Source: Brachionus koreanus
Lineage: Eukaryota; Rotifera; Eurotatoria; Ploima; Brachionidae
Length of the DNA stretch: 64,000 bases
Direction of reading: 5' to 3'
Assembly (NCBI GenBank): GCA_016987375.1
Contig: PJRA01000220.1
Coordinates: forward strand, 40,650-104,649
Position 1 is the stretch's first letter, and each line of letters starts with the position of its first letter. Below, piece by piece: positions 1 to 11,282 of this stretch. The notes beneath the pieces are model-generated. The model was not told the DNA's origin. It was given only the letters and a program-made list of their open reading frames with translations, and searched no databases. A program made the position numbers and the translations under genes.

Positions 1-249
1 GTCCATTTCTAATAAGTTTTATTATAAATGTAAATTATTTTTTTGGAATAACTGATATTTAATAATTGCTTTTCCTTCTATTTTAAAAAATAAATTTTTG
101 AATTTAAGCTCAAAAATACTTTCATTTTTAACTTGGTTTTTTTAACGTTTCTACCTATATTCCTAAAAATGAACGAATTAAGTAATCATTAGCATTTTGA
201 TTGCCATTACACAATAAAAGGAAGATTTATAAGGGATTTATCAGAAAAA

Positions 250-1065
250 CAAATAAATATTAATAATTTGATGAAAAAAGATTGTGTGATAGACTCATAT
301 CAGAAAAAAAAGTATATTTTTATATTAATATATATTTTCCAAAGACTTCAAATGCACACAGAGAAGCCTTGTGGACCTAGATCATATGTAATGCCACAGA
401 ATTTAGTTAATTTGATAAAACTCGTTTACGAGAAATTCGAGTATAGCGAATAAAGACAATTTGACAGTGTAATATGCACCGGAATCAGGCAAAGATACAC
501 TCTATCTTCAATATTATTCCTAATTCTGATTAATTATGTCATGAAGACTTTGGGGATTATCTGGTGCTAATCTATAATAAAGAAACACACATGCCTGTGA
601 AGACACAAGACTTTGCAAGCAAATAATGTTAAACCAACTGGGCTTGAAATAAATGTTACCTAATCGAAAGCCATTTGCATAAGCATTAAATTTGACACTC
701 TGTTCACCATCGATGGTACACAAATCCAATTCGTAAGTGAATTCATATATACTTGGGGAGAGCCGTCAGTTCAGCGATATAAAATCTTTAAGAAGTTAGA
801 CTTGCATATGCAAAAGGTGCTTTTGATAGATTCGGACCAACAAAGCAATTATAGCAAGGAAACAAAACTTAAGCTTTGCAGCGAATGTTTGAATCTGATA
901 AAGAAATCTGAATAATTTCAATACTGGAAGCCTGAAAAAGAATCTCAGAATACCTTTCTCATTGAAATACGCTGAACTATAAAGAAGAATGAATTCAGTT
1001 TCATATTCATTGAGTCAATGCATCACGGTCATACTATAAAATCAGAAAAAAATTGAAGGATGTGA
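250..1065 (+). mobile_element. Eroded non-LTR retrotransposon, reverse transcriptase and 3' part
   Basis: This is a LINE fragment with many stops and frameshifts. Across shifting frames it gives pieces typical of the RTE-like endonuclease/RT family: 'NLIKLVYEKFEYS' near 400-450, then a degraded form of the 'GVRQG..LSP.LF' block (read as TGIRQRYTLSSILFLILI, about 480-535), and later 'TIDGTQIQFVSEFIYTWG' (about 700-755), matching the post-RT 'G..IE.V.EF.YLG' stretch. The segment around 918-1024 (tactggaagcctg ... attgagtcaatgcat) is shared with copies at 42308-42420 and 63845-63950. It cannot be functional. The family name is inferred from motif style; the RT identity is fairly secure. Confidence 0.7.
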
Positions 1066-2835
1066 TACCAAACAGTGCTTGTTAAACACTTCATTGCAAA
1101 AAGTTTAGTTTGAATCTTATCAAAAAAGCTATTCTTTCGTTATTTTTTTTAATTATTTTTCTGTATTATATCTTAAAAAATATAAAGCCCGACTGACTTC
1201 TAATTGAAATGATAAAATTTAAGTGTCAATTTTTCAAAAAGGGGTCTTAAAAAAAAACACTCGGAAGTTCTAGTGTTAAATTTTTTTTATTTGCCAAAAC
1301 ATCAAAATAAAATTCAAAAGTAAGTTAACTAATAAATTAATAAATAAACAATGATTAAAAACGATATTCGTATAACTTTAAAAATTAAATGCTACACTGG
1401 CCAAAAATTTATTTGTTAAAATGCAAATTTAATTAAAATCCAAGAATAAATTCAAGATAAATTTTGAAATAAAAGCTATTTGTTTTTGAAAATTGAAATT
1501 TTATTTGAGAGATAGAATAAATTTTCGAAAAGTTAATTGTATCATTCTAGGTTTATTTGTTTTTTTTTTAAGTTTACCAAAAACAAAATTAATATTTAAT
1601 TCAACCGTATGATGTTTTTATTTTTATCGGATTTTAAATGAACCCTTAAAAATATACTTAAAAATTTGAAATTTTGTGTTTTTATTTCATTTTATGGGAC
1701 GAACAAACTCTCATCACTTGACCGAGAAAATTAACTATTTGTTTGCATTTCCAAATCATATTTCTTTAGATTATGTAACATTTTGAAAAGTTTTTGAATA
1801 TTTTAAGTAGCTTAAATTTCATAAACATGATCTCTTTCAAATGTTTTTGTTTTAAATTATATGAAAAATTCTTTTATTTGCCATATAACTTAAGCATTAA
1901 ACATTCAAATTTTCTAATTGAAAATGAATCTATAAGATGTTAAACTTTAGATTTAAAAAAAATTTGGTTCTTTAAATATTTAAATATTAAAGATTTAATA
2001 TAATTTTAAAAATGCATGTGTGGGTTTAATATGATTTCAAAATTCGCTTTTTATTTAAAATTTATTCAAGGTGACTTAGGATATTCTAAAATTTTATAAT
2101 AAATGTAACTTTTTTTTTACTCATCTTAATTTTTCAAAAATTAATTTTTAGTTTCAAAAGTAGGAAAAATTTTGTTAGCATTGTCAATTTCTTCATTCGA
2201 ATTGAATTTTAATTCAAAATTTAAAGAATTCTTTAAATAAAATTGAGTTTTTATACCAATTAAAAAAAGCCAGAAATTCTGTTTCAAACAACATCTTTTA
2301 CCTACAAATTTTACGAAGGTTTTATGATAAAGTACTTCAGCTCTAATATGAACAAAATTAAGATCTTATATGATAAAAATTCCAACCAAACAATAATTTA
2401 TTTTGTTTAAGTATTTTCATAGTTTTTTTTTCAATGGTTATAATAAATATCTCAAGCATTATTTGGTTAGCAAAAATCAGAATAACTAGATTATAATATA
2501 AAATGGGTCTCATTTGTTATGATTTTGGTTTAGTACAAATACTTACAATATTTGCTTTTAAAAAAGCGATCTACGATTAAGAAATTTTTAGAATTAAAAA
2601 TATTTAAGACCATAAAATTAGATGAAGACCTAAATTAAGCAAATTTTATTAGTTTAAATAATAGTAAAATTCGAGTTGTTACGTAACACATTGGTCATCA
2701 TGGGCATTTCTTTTTTTTTTACAGATTATATAAAATATTTTCTATTTATCCTAGATATTTAGAGAAATAATATTTCTACTAATTGTTTGTTTCGATTTTA
2801 AATTTTATTATTAGCAATTTTTTTTTCTTAATTTA
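1066..2835. other. AT-rich intergenic stretch, no gene seen
   Basis: This stretch of about 1.8 kb holds A/T runs and short homopolymers without an open frame, RNA gene or recognisable repeat. The acceptor-like run ending in AG at 2835-2836 marks the start of the next transcription unit. Confidence 0.5.
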
Positions 2836-2843
2836 GAAAAAAA

Positions 2844-2870
2844 ATGAATTTATCAGATAATTATTGCTGA
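2844..2870 (+). promoter_or_regulatory. Upstream ORF in 5' leader
   Basis: ATG at 2844 opens an 8-codon frame (MNLSDNYC) that stops at TGA, and an ATG follows immediately (TGAATG). That second ATG opens a two-residue frame ending in TAA, then the main ATG at 2889 follows after a few bases. The series of stops and starts suggests that translation of the downstream protein depends on reinitiation, provided the transcript begins at the AG acceptor at 2836. Confidence 0.35.
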
Positions 2871-2888
2871 ATGAAAAAATAACAAAGA

Positions 2889-3987
2889 ATGCATAAAACG
2901 TTTTATAAGAGAAGTACGGATGAAATTGAGATTAAAAACAAACAACAAGACAAATCATTCAGCTCGTATTCGCCCACTGAATCGATGACTTTATCTACAC
3001 ATATAACTCATTCTCCTAATCAAAAAAAAAATGATAAGAACAATGAAATTAATATGATAAGCACAGGTGTTGTTAGAAACCTTAGAATGTTTTTTAGTCA
3101 AACATCATCCGCATTATCAACTGCGCCCATAACAACATCAAACAGAAAAGCTAGCTTTTTGAAAAAAAAATCATATGAGCACTTACACGATCTTAAAAAA
3201 TCCCAATCGGTTCAATTTGAAAAAATGAATGAGAAAATAAAATCACTTGAAATAGAAAAAACTCGTAGCAACAACTTTTTAAATGAAATTGAAAACGCAA
3301 TTCAAGACCAAGATTTTGTTAGTAATGTAAATATAAACGCAAGAAAATATCAGTTCGCAAGACGAAACTCTTTGATAAAGGAAAGTAAAAATTTCCTAAA
3401 AAGAAAAAATTCTAATAGCAAAAATTTTAAATTTAACAAATTTGAACGAGATGAATTTAAAGGAAGTTTAAATTGTTTGGACAAAATAGAAGATACAAAT
3501 GAAAATAACCGCAGCTCTGACATTATTAATTATGATGATAGTAGTGCTGCAACAACTTTTAGCGATGACTACATGTTTGATGATAATTCCAGTTCGATTG
3601 GCAAAAAAGATTCGACATTAAGTCTAAACTTAAATGAAAATGAAGTAAATGAGAAAAATGTAAATCAATTACAAATATTTGATAAAAACAAATTTGAACA
3701 AAATATATCGAGTATTTTTTCATTATTGGTAAATATTCAACAATATTTAATTGTAATCTTAATTTCTGCTTTTTTATCTAAAGAATGAGTTAAAAAAAGA
3801 AAATGAGCTTCTTGAAACTTTTTTTTTAAATCTTCAAAACAAAATTCAAAACACATCAGTTGAATTAAGAAAAAATTTTGATGAAATTGTTAATTGGATT
3901 GATGATGATACTTGCAAAAAATCAGTTGAACGCGGACATTTTAATCGTTTGAGTATAAAACAAAGTCTGATAAAACACAAATTTTAG
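2889..3987 (+). CDS. Unrecognised charged, coiled-coil protein (two exons)
   Basis: Exon 1 spans 2889-3728 and exon 2 spans 3784-3987; the intron has GTAAAT and AAAG ends, phase 0. The predicted protein is 347 aa. It is rich in Ser, Asn, Lys and Glu. It has a basic patch 'RRNSLIKESKNFLKRK' near residues 160-175, an acidic Ser/Asp stretch near residues 210-245, and a heptad-like C-terminal helix beginning 'NELKKENELLETFF'. There is no signal peptide; the hydrophobic tail seen when the intron is read through (VILISAFL) is intronic. Upstream, a T-rich acceptor ends at 2836 and two very short uORFs precede the chosen ATG. I do not recognise the family. A cytoskeletal or scaffold role is conceivable but unsupported. 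The frame, codon content and splice fit make it a likely real gene. Confidence 0.6.
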
Positions 3988-4091
3988 TTAAATTGTTTAT
4001 CTACTATAAAAACAAACTATTGGACACTCTTTTCTATTCTAATAATTATTTTTTTATTATTTTATGTATATTTACGTTGAATAAAACTTAA

Positions 4092-4304
4092 TTAACACTC
4101 AAAAGACCGGTGTAGATTTGACATCTTTTTTTTATTCTCTTTATCTTAGGGACTGTTCACCAGATTTACAAAAATGAAATTTTATTTTTAAATTATTTAT
4201 TCAAAGTAACAAATTTTAAAAGTTTAGATGGATATGATTAACCATTTAGAAGATATATGAGCAAAAAGAAAATGTTAAATTGACATCGGTCTTTTGAGTG
4301 TCAA
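4092..4304. mobile_element. piggyBac-like MITE, copy 1
   Basis: A non-coding element of about 213 bp. It starts TTAACACTCAAAAGACCGG and ends in the inverted complement (ATCGGTCTTTTGAGTG), followed by TCAA, an altered TTAA. The TTAA target site and the subterminal 'TTTGACA' fit piggyBac-type elements. It lies just after the stop of the 2889-3987 gene. Two further copies of similar length and interior lie at 31964-32158 and 63210-63411. Superfamily assignment rests on the TTAA site and the style of the termini. Confidence 0.7.
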
Positions 4305-6490
4305 AAAAAGTAGATTATCGTTTTAAATTAAAAAAAATTTGTTTAGCAAATTTAATGTAGAATCTTGATAAGTATAAATTTCGAATTTTGAGTCTTAAAA
4401 TGACTATTTTTAATTTTGTTAAATTTAAGTTTATTAATGAAAAAGTTCAGTAAAATTTTAGAACACATTAAGCAAATATTTAATCACAGTCCGTAGATTG
4501 TTGCAAAAAATATTACAAAAATTTTTAGCTCATTTTTGCTTTAACGATATAAGATAACATCTAATGATTAAATATATGAACAGAAATTAAGATGGCATTT
4601 AAAATTTTGATTTCTTAATTTTAGTGAATCCCATCAAAAAAAGTATATTCATAAAAATAAATTGCTTGATCTAAATTCATTAAATTCATGAGACCAAAAA
4701 CATCTTCAAAGGAAATGGAAAAAAATATGGTCAAAGTATTACACCTCCTTTTTTTGTTTATAAGGAAATATTTAAATAAAAGTTAAAAAAAAAAACAGCT
4801 TTTGAAAGCTTAAAATTTTTAGAAATCAAAATTATTCCAGTAAATTTTTCATTATTTTTAGGTATTACAGATAAAATTTCTTGTCATTAATTGTATTTTT
4901 CTTTATTTTCTAAAATTCTATTTCTTTAATTTCTTAATAAATTTATTCAAATTTTGAAAATTGACACAGTAATTTTATCTAATACCGAATAAAAAATAAA
5001 ATGAACTGAAATAATTTTCATTACTAAATTTTTTTCCTAACAGTTCAAAATAAAGATTATTCAATGTTTTTTTCAATGAATAAACAATAAAAAACAAATT
5101 TAATTGTATCTTTTAATTTTTTAAATGCATATCATTAAAATTGGACAATTTAAAATTAAATATAACCTTATATAGGGATATTGAAGTTTTTGATCAACAT
5201 TAAATGAACATTCCCAAAATTTAATTATTTTTTAATTAAATTTGAAATTATTAAATTTTATCAGATACTTAAAAAAGATAATAAAATTTACTTGAATAAT
5301 TTTAATATAAAATTTTTTTTTTAAATTGATTAATGAATTTAAAGATTTTTAGCTTTCAGAAACTGTTTTTTAGTATTATTGATTCTAACTTTGAGCTTAT
5401 GCTTATATTAAGAAAGTTCTGATCATCAAATTATTGATATTTTTAGTTTCAGCTCGTCAAAATCTTTTAGAAAATATCCTAAAATTAAAAAACTTGATTT
5501 TTTTATCATATTGCCGCATATCATTTGAATAAAAATGAAAAAATTGGCTATTTGAAGCCTGGAACGGCTTAGTACCAAATTTTTTTTTAACCCAAAGGCT
5601 GAATTAATTTTTATTTTTAAAAAATTACACTTAAGTTAGATTAAATTTTGAAAATAAAGAAAAAATCTGGCAAATGAATGAAAGAAGAAAAATTGATTTT
5701 TTTTAGTTATATATTTATTTAAATTCATTTTATGGTCAAAAATTTTTTGAAAAAAAAAATTTTAAAGTCAAGTCTTTTGACTTGCGTTCCCAAAATTTTC
5801 AAAGTCAAGTCACTGACTTGACTTTGAAAAGATTTTAAAATGACTTTTTTTTTGACTTTTGCACAAGTCTGGTCTATTCCAACACAAATGTATTCTGGTG
5901 ATGAATAAAAAGTTTCTTATTTTCAATTTTCTAAATTTCAAAGTTTCGTTTTAGTTTTAAAAAATAAATGATAAAAAAAAAATTTTGCTTCATATTCTTT
6001 ATATTAAATATGTAAAGTTATTTTTGTAAGAATAATTTTGTATACATGATTGCACTATTTTTTCTTTTATTCAATTATCATAAATTATTATAATCAAATT
6101 TTTTATATCAATTTATTTTTTTCATTATGTTTTCAACTTTTTATATATTGAATTTATGTTTCGAACCTATATATTCACTCATAATTAAACTCAAATGAGA
6201 ATCGAAATCCATCACGCTTTTAATCATAATAAAAACCCAAGTTTAGTTAAAAAATTATTCTAAAAAAAAAAGAATGTAAGGTTTTAATCTTTCAGCGATC
6301 AGAAACTCTGAAAAAAATATTCATAAATACGCAATAACTGAATTAGTTTCAAATCTTACAAAATTAGTTTAGTTGCCTGGTCTATCTACTGCTCATGTTG
6401 ACTTTGACGTCATCATCTAAATTGAAATATATTTTCTTATTAGTGTTTTAAAAATTATAAAGTTTCGAGAAAATTTTTTTAATCTTATCA
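4305..6490. other. AT-rich intergenic stretch with a perfect palindrome
   Basis: No coding frame or RNA gene is visible in about 2.2 kb. The only clear structure is the 35-base palindrome at 5796-5830. The last 60 bases before 6496 form a T-rich acceptor leading to the next gene. Confidence 0.5.
5796..5830. repeat. Perfect 17-bp inverted repeat with 1-nt loop
   Basis: Bases 5796-5812 (TTTTCAAAGTCAAGTCA) are the exact reverse complement of 5814-5830, separated by one base. A degenerate form of the same AAGTCAAGT word lies just upstream at 5765-5784. It would form a cruciform or hairpin. No function is known. Confidence 0.75.
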
Positions 6491-6503
6491 TTTTAGATTA
6501 AAT

Positions 6504-9500
6504 ATGACAAATTGGGACGAAAACGAACCCAAGCTGATTGAATCGGTAAGATCCCAATTTCTATATTTTTATTATAAAATATCGATTAAATATTTGTCCA
6601 TTAGTCTAATCAATTTCTATTCTAAATTATAAAGTTACAAAAAATAATGAATCGGGTTTTTTGTTAAACACTTATTTATTTTTTCTATTAATATAAAATA
6701 AAAATTATAAAAATTGAAATTGAATGCCTAAAACTCGAGACAAATTAACCTAGCATGCGGCCAAAGATTCTTGTTTTTACTCGAGCTAGTTTACAATTTC
6801 AATTTTTATATTCTTGTTGTATTCAAATCTATATTGTTTTAAATTTTCATGATTGATTGCACATTTAATATGTTTTAGCTATATTAACATTACTTTGGCG
6901 AAAATGCACTTGGCTTATTATAAAATTGTGTTTTCGTTTGAGAAGCATTTTCGCCAAGCTTTGCTGATGGCTATTAATTAGTTGTCTAATTGCTTAAAAT
7001 TTACTATCATTTATTTTTATTAATTTTATTCATTTTTAAGCCAATTATTAAATTCCCAAAAGTAAAATTCCATGCTCAAGCTAAATTTAATTAAATTTTT
7101 TTTAGATACTTCAACTAAAAGTAATAAAGCTCTAGTTCTAGTTTATAGGCCTAGGGCAAACAAGATTAGATTAGCTTGTTTACTATTGTTTTGATGTATT
7201 CTAATGTTACTTAATCAACAATATATCTGGTAAAATGAGAGACAATGCTTTTTTTTTTTTATTTAATTTTTGTTATTATTTAGTATAGCTTATTTAATTT
7301 TATTGCTTGAAACCTTTTACTAACACATAACTACCTAATCATTCGAAATGTTAAGATTTACGGTCAAATGACCACGGTTGATCCAAGATTATATCGCGGA
7401 TTCACTGTTCTAATCCAATTCAATTTTAAATTCAATTTATTGACTAATCGATTTTTTTAGAATTTAGATTCAGAAATAAAGCCAAAGCAAATAGATGAAC
7501 AACAGAAAGTAATTCTTAATTTTTAATTATTAACAAAATTATTTACCTCCATGTGAGGTATGTTAAAAGAATGCTTGATAAGTATATGTCCTTCCATTAT
7601 TTTGGTAAGATGATAAAAGCTTTTCTAAGAATGCACGATTTTTTGGCTTAAATCAAAAAGCATGTTGTTAAATGGGTAACGATTTAAGACAAATAATCCT
7701 TTATCCTTTGCTTAAAATTTTAATTTGTAAAAAATATTTTAATCACTTTAATTTAAAAAGCTTATTTAGTTCGTATGCGAAACTCGATATGTACAAAAAA
7801 ATAGCAAAAAAAAAATTGAGTTTATTTCAAATTACAAGATCAAATAATTTTGTCTTATTGAGGCTTATTCTTTTTTATTGAGTTAAGGTTATTTATTTTT
7901 TTAAAGTGTATTAAACAAAAACTTTTAAAGATAAAAAAGTTTGAAGAAAATTTAATTTATAAAAAACATTGTGAATTTTTATTTTAGTTTTGAAAATTAT
8001 TTAAAAAAAATAAGTTTTTATCATCATCATTTTCAACCAAGTATAACCCAGAAATTTTGTTTCAATTTTTTTATCTAATTTTTGAACATATTGATTTTCG
8101 CTAACCACATTGAGATCAAATTTTGATCGTTTGTATTTCTTAATTTTGATTCAAAATAAATTTACATAAATTTTAAATAAAATAATTTTTAAGCCCTAGT
8201 ATAATTGAGCGGAGTGAAAAAAGTAAAATTTTTTTATTAAAAAAACAAAAATAAAAATACTTAAAATTTAAATACTTATTTTTGTGTATATATTTTTTTT
8301 ATTGATAAATATTTTTTTTTTGTAAATTTTAAAATAATTAAAAATTAGCTAATCTTAAATAGAATGAGCCATATGCCAAAAATTCACATAAAATAGCTAA
8401 AATTTATATTTTAAAGGACAGAAAAATTGTGAAAAATGAAGGCACAGAAAATACGGCCCGGAATCCCAGTCCTGAGGTGACTAAAACTAATGACACAAAA
8501 AACGGTCTGAGGGGCTCTCTGAGTCGATCAGAATCCAGATCGGTTTCCAGAAATCATAGTAGATCGGTTTCATCCAAGTCAAGTCGATCACCATCGGCTT
8601 CGAGTAGATCGTCTCGGTCATCCTCCCAATCCTCAAGATCATCATACAGTAGAAGTAAAAAGAAGAAAGTTTCAAAAAAAAAGTCCAAAAAAAAGCGCAA
8701 ATATTCATCTTCAAGATCTCGGTCTAGGTCGTATTCACGATCTTCTAGGTCCTCCTATTCTCGTTCTCGAACATATTCGCAATCAAGATCCAGATCCTCT
8801 TCAAGATCCTATTCTTCAAGATCGCGGTCATCATCCAGATCTCGTTCTTATTCTAGATCCGCATCATCAAGAAGTTCTAGATCAAGATCCAGCATTAGAA
8901 AATACAGAGACAGCAGAGACAGATCCTACTCTTCAAGTCGGTCAAGAAGTCGATCTAGGAAAAGAACTCCTAAATTGACTTCGTCTGCAAGAATTGTACC
9001 GAAGAATTCGAAATACATTTACAATCCGACATCAGCCATTCCATTAAAAAATAAAGATAGATTTGGATTGAATTCTAATCGAAATAGACATTCAGCTTTC
9101 AATCTAAATCGCAATGAAGAAGCTAACATAAAATCTAAAAGCGCCATTTTGTCTCACTTAAATTTAAACAATAAAGCCAAAGAAGATTTGGTCAAAAGAA
9201 AACAAAAAGCTAAAATGGAAAAAGAAGCAGCTGAAAAATTAAAACAGATTGAAGAGAAAAATGATGACACTCCTGTAATACCGATTACAAGCTATCAAAA
9301 CGAAAGTGATTCGGAGGAAGAGGATGAAGATGAGGATAAAAAAAATCCTGTTAAAAAACAAAAAATTGACAATAAATCAGATGATGAAGAGCAAAAAGAG
9401 AAAACAAAATCTATGCTTAATGTTTTAACAAAATTGAGTAAGAAAAAAAGTCTTAGCTCGTCAAACGAAACAAAAAAAGCGCCTATAATAAAAGCTGGCC

Positions 9501-10288
9501 AGTTGTCCAAGAACAAAATAGACGAAGTCCCTGTGAGCAAATTTATAGGACCCAAGCTTCCATATTACACAAAACAAACCAGTGAGAGAAAAGAAGAGCA
9601 AATAGATCGAAATGAAGGCGATGTGCAGCCAATTAATTATTCACAAGATGATTTGGCCAAATATGACGATTTATTAAAGCGTTCTCAGATGTATGCTAAA
9701 TATAATCAAGTAAGTGTGGTAAATCTTGGCCCAAATGGTGAAACACAAATTAAAATGATCGAACTTGACAAAAACGAAAACAAAGTTCAAAATGAAAATC
9801 CGATTCAGCTACAATCAAATGAGCTCTATGGTCTAAGTGTTCCTGAAGATGTTACTTTACAAAATTTAGAAAAAAAAACTGAAGAAGAAAATAAATTAAC
9901 ATTCGAAAGTGGTTGTGATGAAAAACATCAGAATGATATTATCCACCACCAACAACAATCTCAAAATATGCTTTTGCAGCAACCACAATTGCAATTACCA
10001 CAGTCATTACACTATATTCCTTTTCAAAATCCGATGCAACAAATTATTCAATTGCCAAATTCAGGACTAAATTTAAACATGCTTCATTCTAACCCTTTAA
10101 ATTTAATGCAAGCTACTAGCTTGAATTTACTACAGCAACCAATAATGACTGTTCAAAATACAGGGCTACCACTACAGTACATTACAGCTGGTCAACAATT
10201 TATTCAATTAAGACCGGGTCTGCCTACTCTGACACCGCAGCCTCAGTTCATTATTAACTCACCGTTTTACCGAATTTTACCACAATGA
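6504..10288 (+). CDS. SR-repeat (RS-domain) nuclear protein, probable splicing-related
   Basis: Three exons: 6504-6545, 7461-7508 and 8417-10288, all phase 0, giving 653 aa. After a short acidic N-terminus (MTNWDENEPKLIES) there is a long RS domain over about residues 60-210, with dozens of SR/RS dipeptides interrupted by a lysine block (KKKKVSKKKSKKKRK). A Lys/Glu helical segment (about 265-290), an acidic run (SDSEEEDEDED, near 320) and a C-terminal Gln/Leu/Pro-rich tail follow. No RRM or zinc finger is seen, so it resembles SR-related co-factors rather than classical SR proteins. Such RS domains localise to nuclear speckles and are phosphorylated by SRPK/CLK kinases (family knowledge). The exact orthologue is not recognised. 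An AG acceptor at 6495-6496 lies 7 nt before the ATG. Intron 1 (915 nt) is unusually long and contains two inverted repeats. Confidence 0.8.
6707..6809. repeat. 16-bp perfect inverted repeat in SR-gene intron 1
   Basis: Bases 6707-6722 (ATAAAAATTGAAATTG) are the exact reverse complement of 6794-6809, with a loop of about 71 nt that itself contains two CTCGAG words. It could be a foldback MITE or an RNA structure within the intron. Confidence 0.65.
6895..6957. repeat. 13-bp perfect inverted repeat in SR-gene intron 1
   Basis: TTGGCGAAAATGC at 6895-6907 pairs exactly with GCATTTTCGCCAA at 6945-6957 across a 37-nt loop. The stem is clearly more GC-rich than its surroundings, which makes chance less likely. 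Confidence 0.65.
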
Positions 10289-10457
10289 AAATATAAAGCA
10301 TTTTAAGAGTGTAATTAGATGAAGAATTCAATTCTTGAACAGTCCGAGTCGAAATGTTTTAAAAAAATTAAGTTTAGAATTTTTGTTTTGAATTTAAAGC
10401 GATATAATTATTTATTTTAAATCTTTTACATATATTAAATTTATTATTTTTGTTTGA

Positions 10458-10463
10458 ATAAAG
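10458..10463 (+). promoter_or_regulatory. Polyadenylation signal of the SR-protein gene
   Basis: AATAAA lies 170 bases after the stop codon at 10286-10288 in a T/A-rich 3' region. It is the best candidate for the 3' end of the transcript. Confidence 0.5.
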
Positions 10464-11282
10464 AAATATCTTTGATTTGTTAAGTTTTGACTTTACTATT
10501 TTATTTTATTATAGTCAAATAAGAAGCCAATTAAAAAGTCTTGTCTATGATTAAAGTCTTTAAATTTTAGCCAACATATTAGAGTGACATTAGAAAAGAA
10601 GGACTAAGATTTTTTTTAAAGCAGGTATTTTATTATACTATGGTCAAGCATCATCATGCATAAACATAATTTTATTAAAAAAAATGTGTTAACTGCTAAT
10701 TAACACATAAATTTGTTTTACACATAAAACTATAATAAAATTAAAATTTAAAACATAAAAAAAATTGAAAATGTCTTCTAATTCTTTTCCATTTCAACAA
10801 CAAAACATATGAAGAGCTGGCATTTTCTGATCATCAGTATTTTATTCAAAGATATAACACTTGTCTAAATTACAGCGAACAGATGTCGCTTTTGGATACT
10901 GCTTGAAAAATATTCAAGTTCAACCTCAGAATTAACTTTGGTCATAAATATCCATTCGATTTTTTGTCTAAGGAAAAAGAAAAATTTTCTATTTTATTTT
11001 AAGTTCATTACAATTTTTCTAATAATAATTTAATCACTTATTCACTGTTTACGAAACTATAATTTTATTTTTATTGTTATGTTTAAGGATTCAAAATTTA
11101 AAATTTTATATATTTTGTGTTTTTTTAGATTCACATTTTTTATATTTTGTTAATGCTTATCCCAGAGTTTATGTTTTTTAAATGTTTTTATTTATATTTA
11201 AAAAATCAGGTTCACAATAAAAAATTTGATAAATGTTTCAAACGTTTATTTAAATTTAAATTTTTATCTTTTCAGTGTTCAT
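10464..11282. other. Tail-to-tail intergenic spacer, nothing recognised
   Basis: AT-rich DNA between the 3' ends of the SR-protein gene (+) and PUS7 (-). A frame opening at 11147 on the plus strand runs into the antisense of the last PUS7 exon and is not believed. Confidence 0.5.

Noticed and set aside
268..453. 61-codon frame
   Set aside because: Part of a decayed retrotransposon RT region and not a separate gene.
7672..7881. 69-codon frame in SR-gene intron 2
   Set aside because: Intronic, AT-driven composition, no conservation features.
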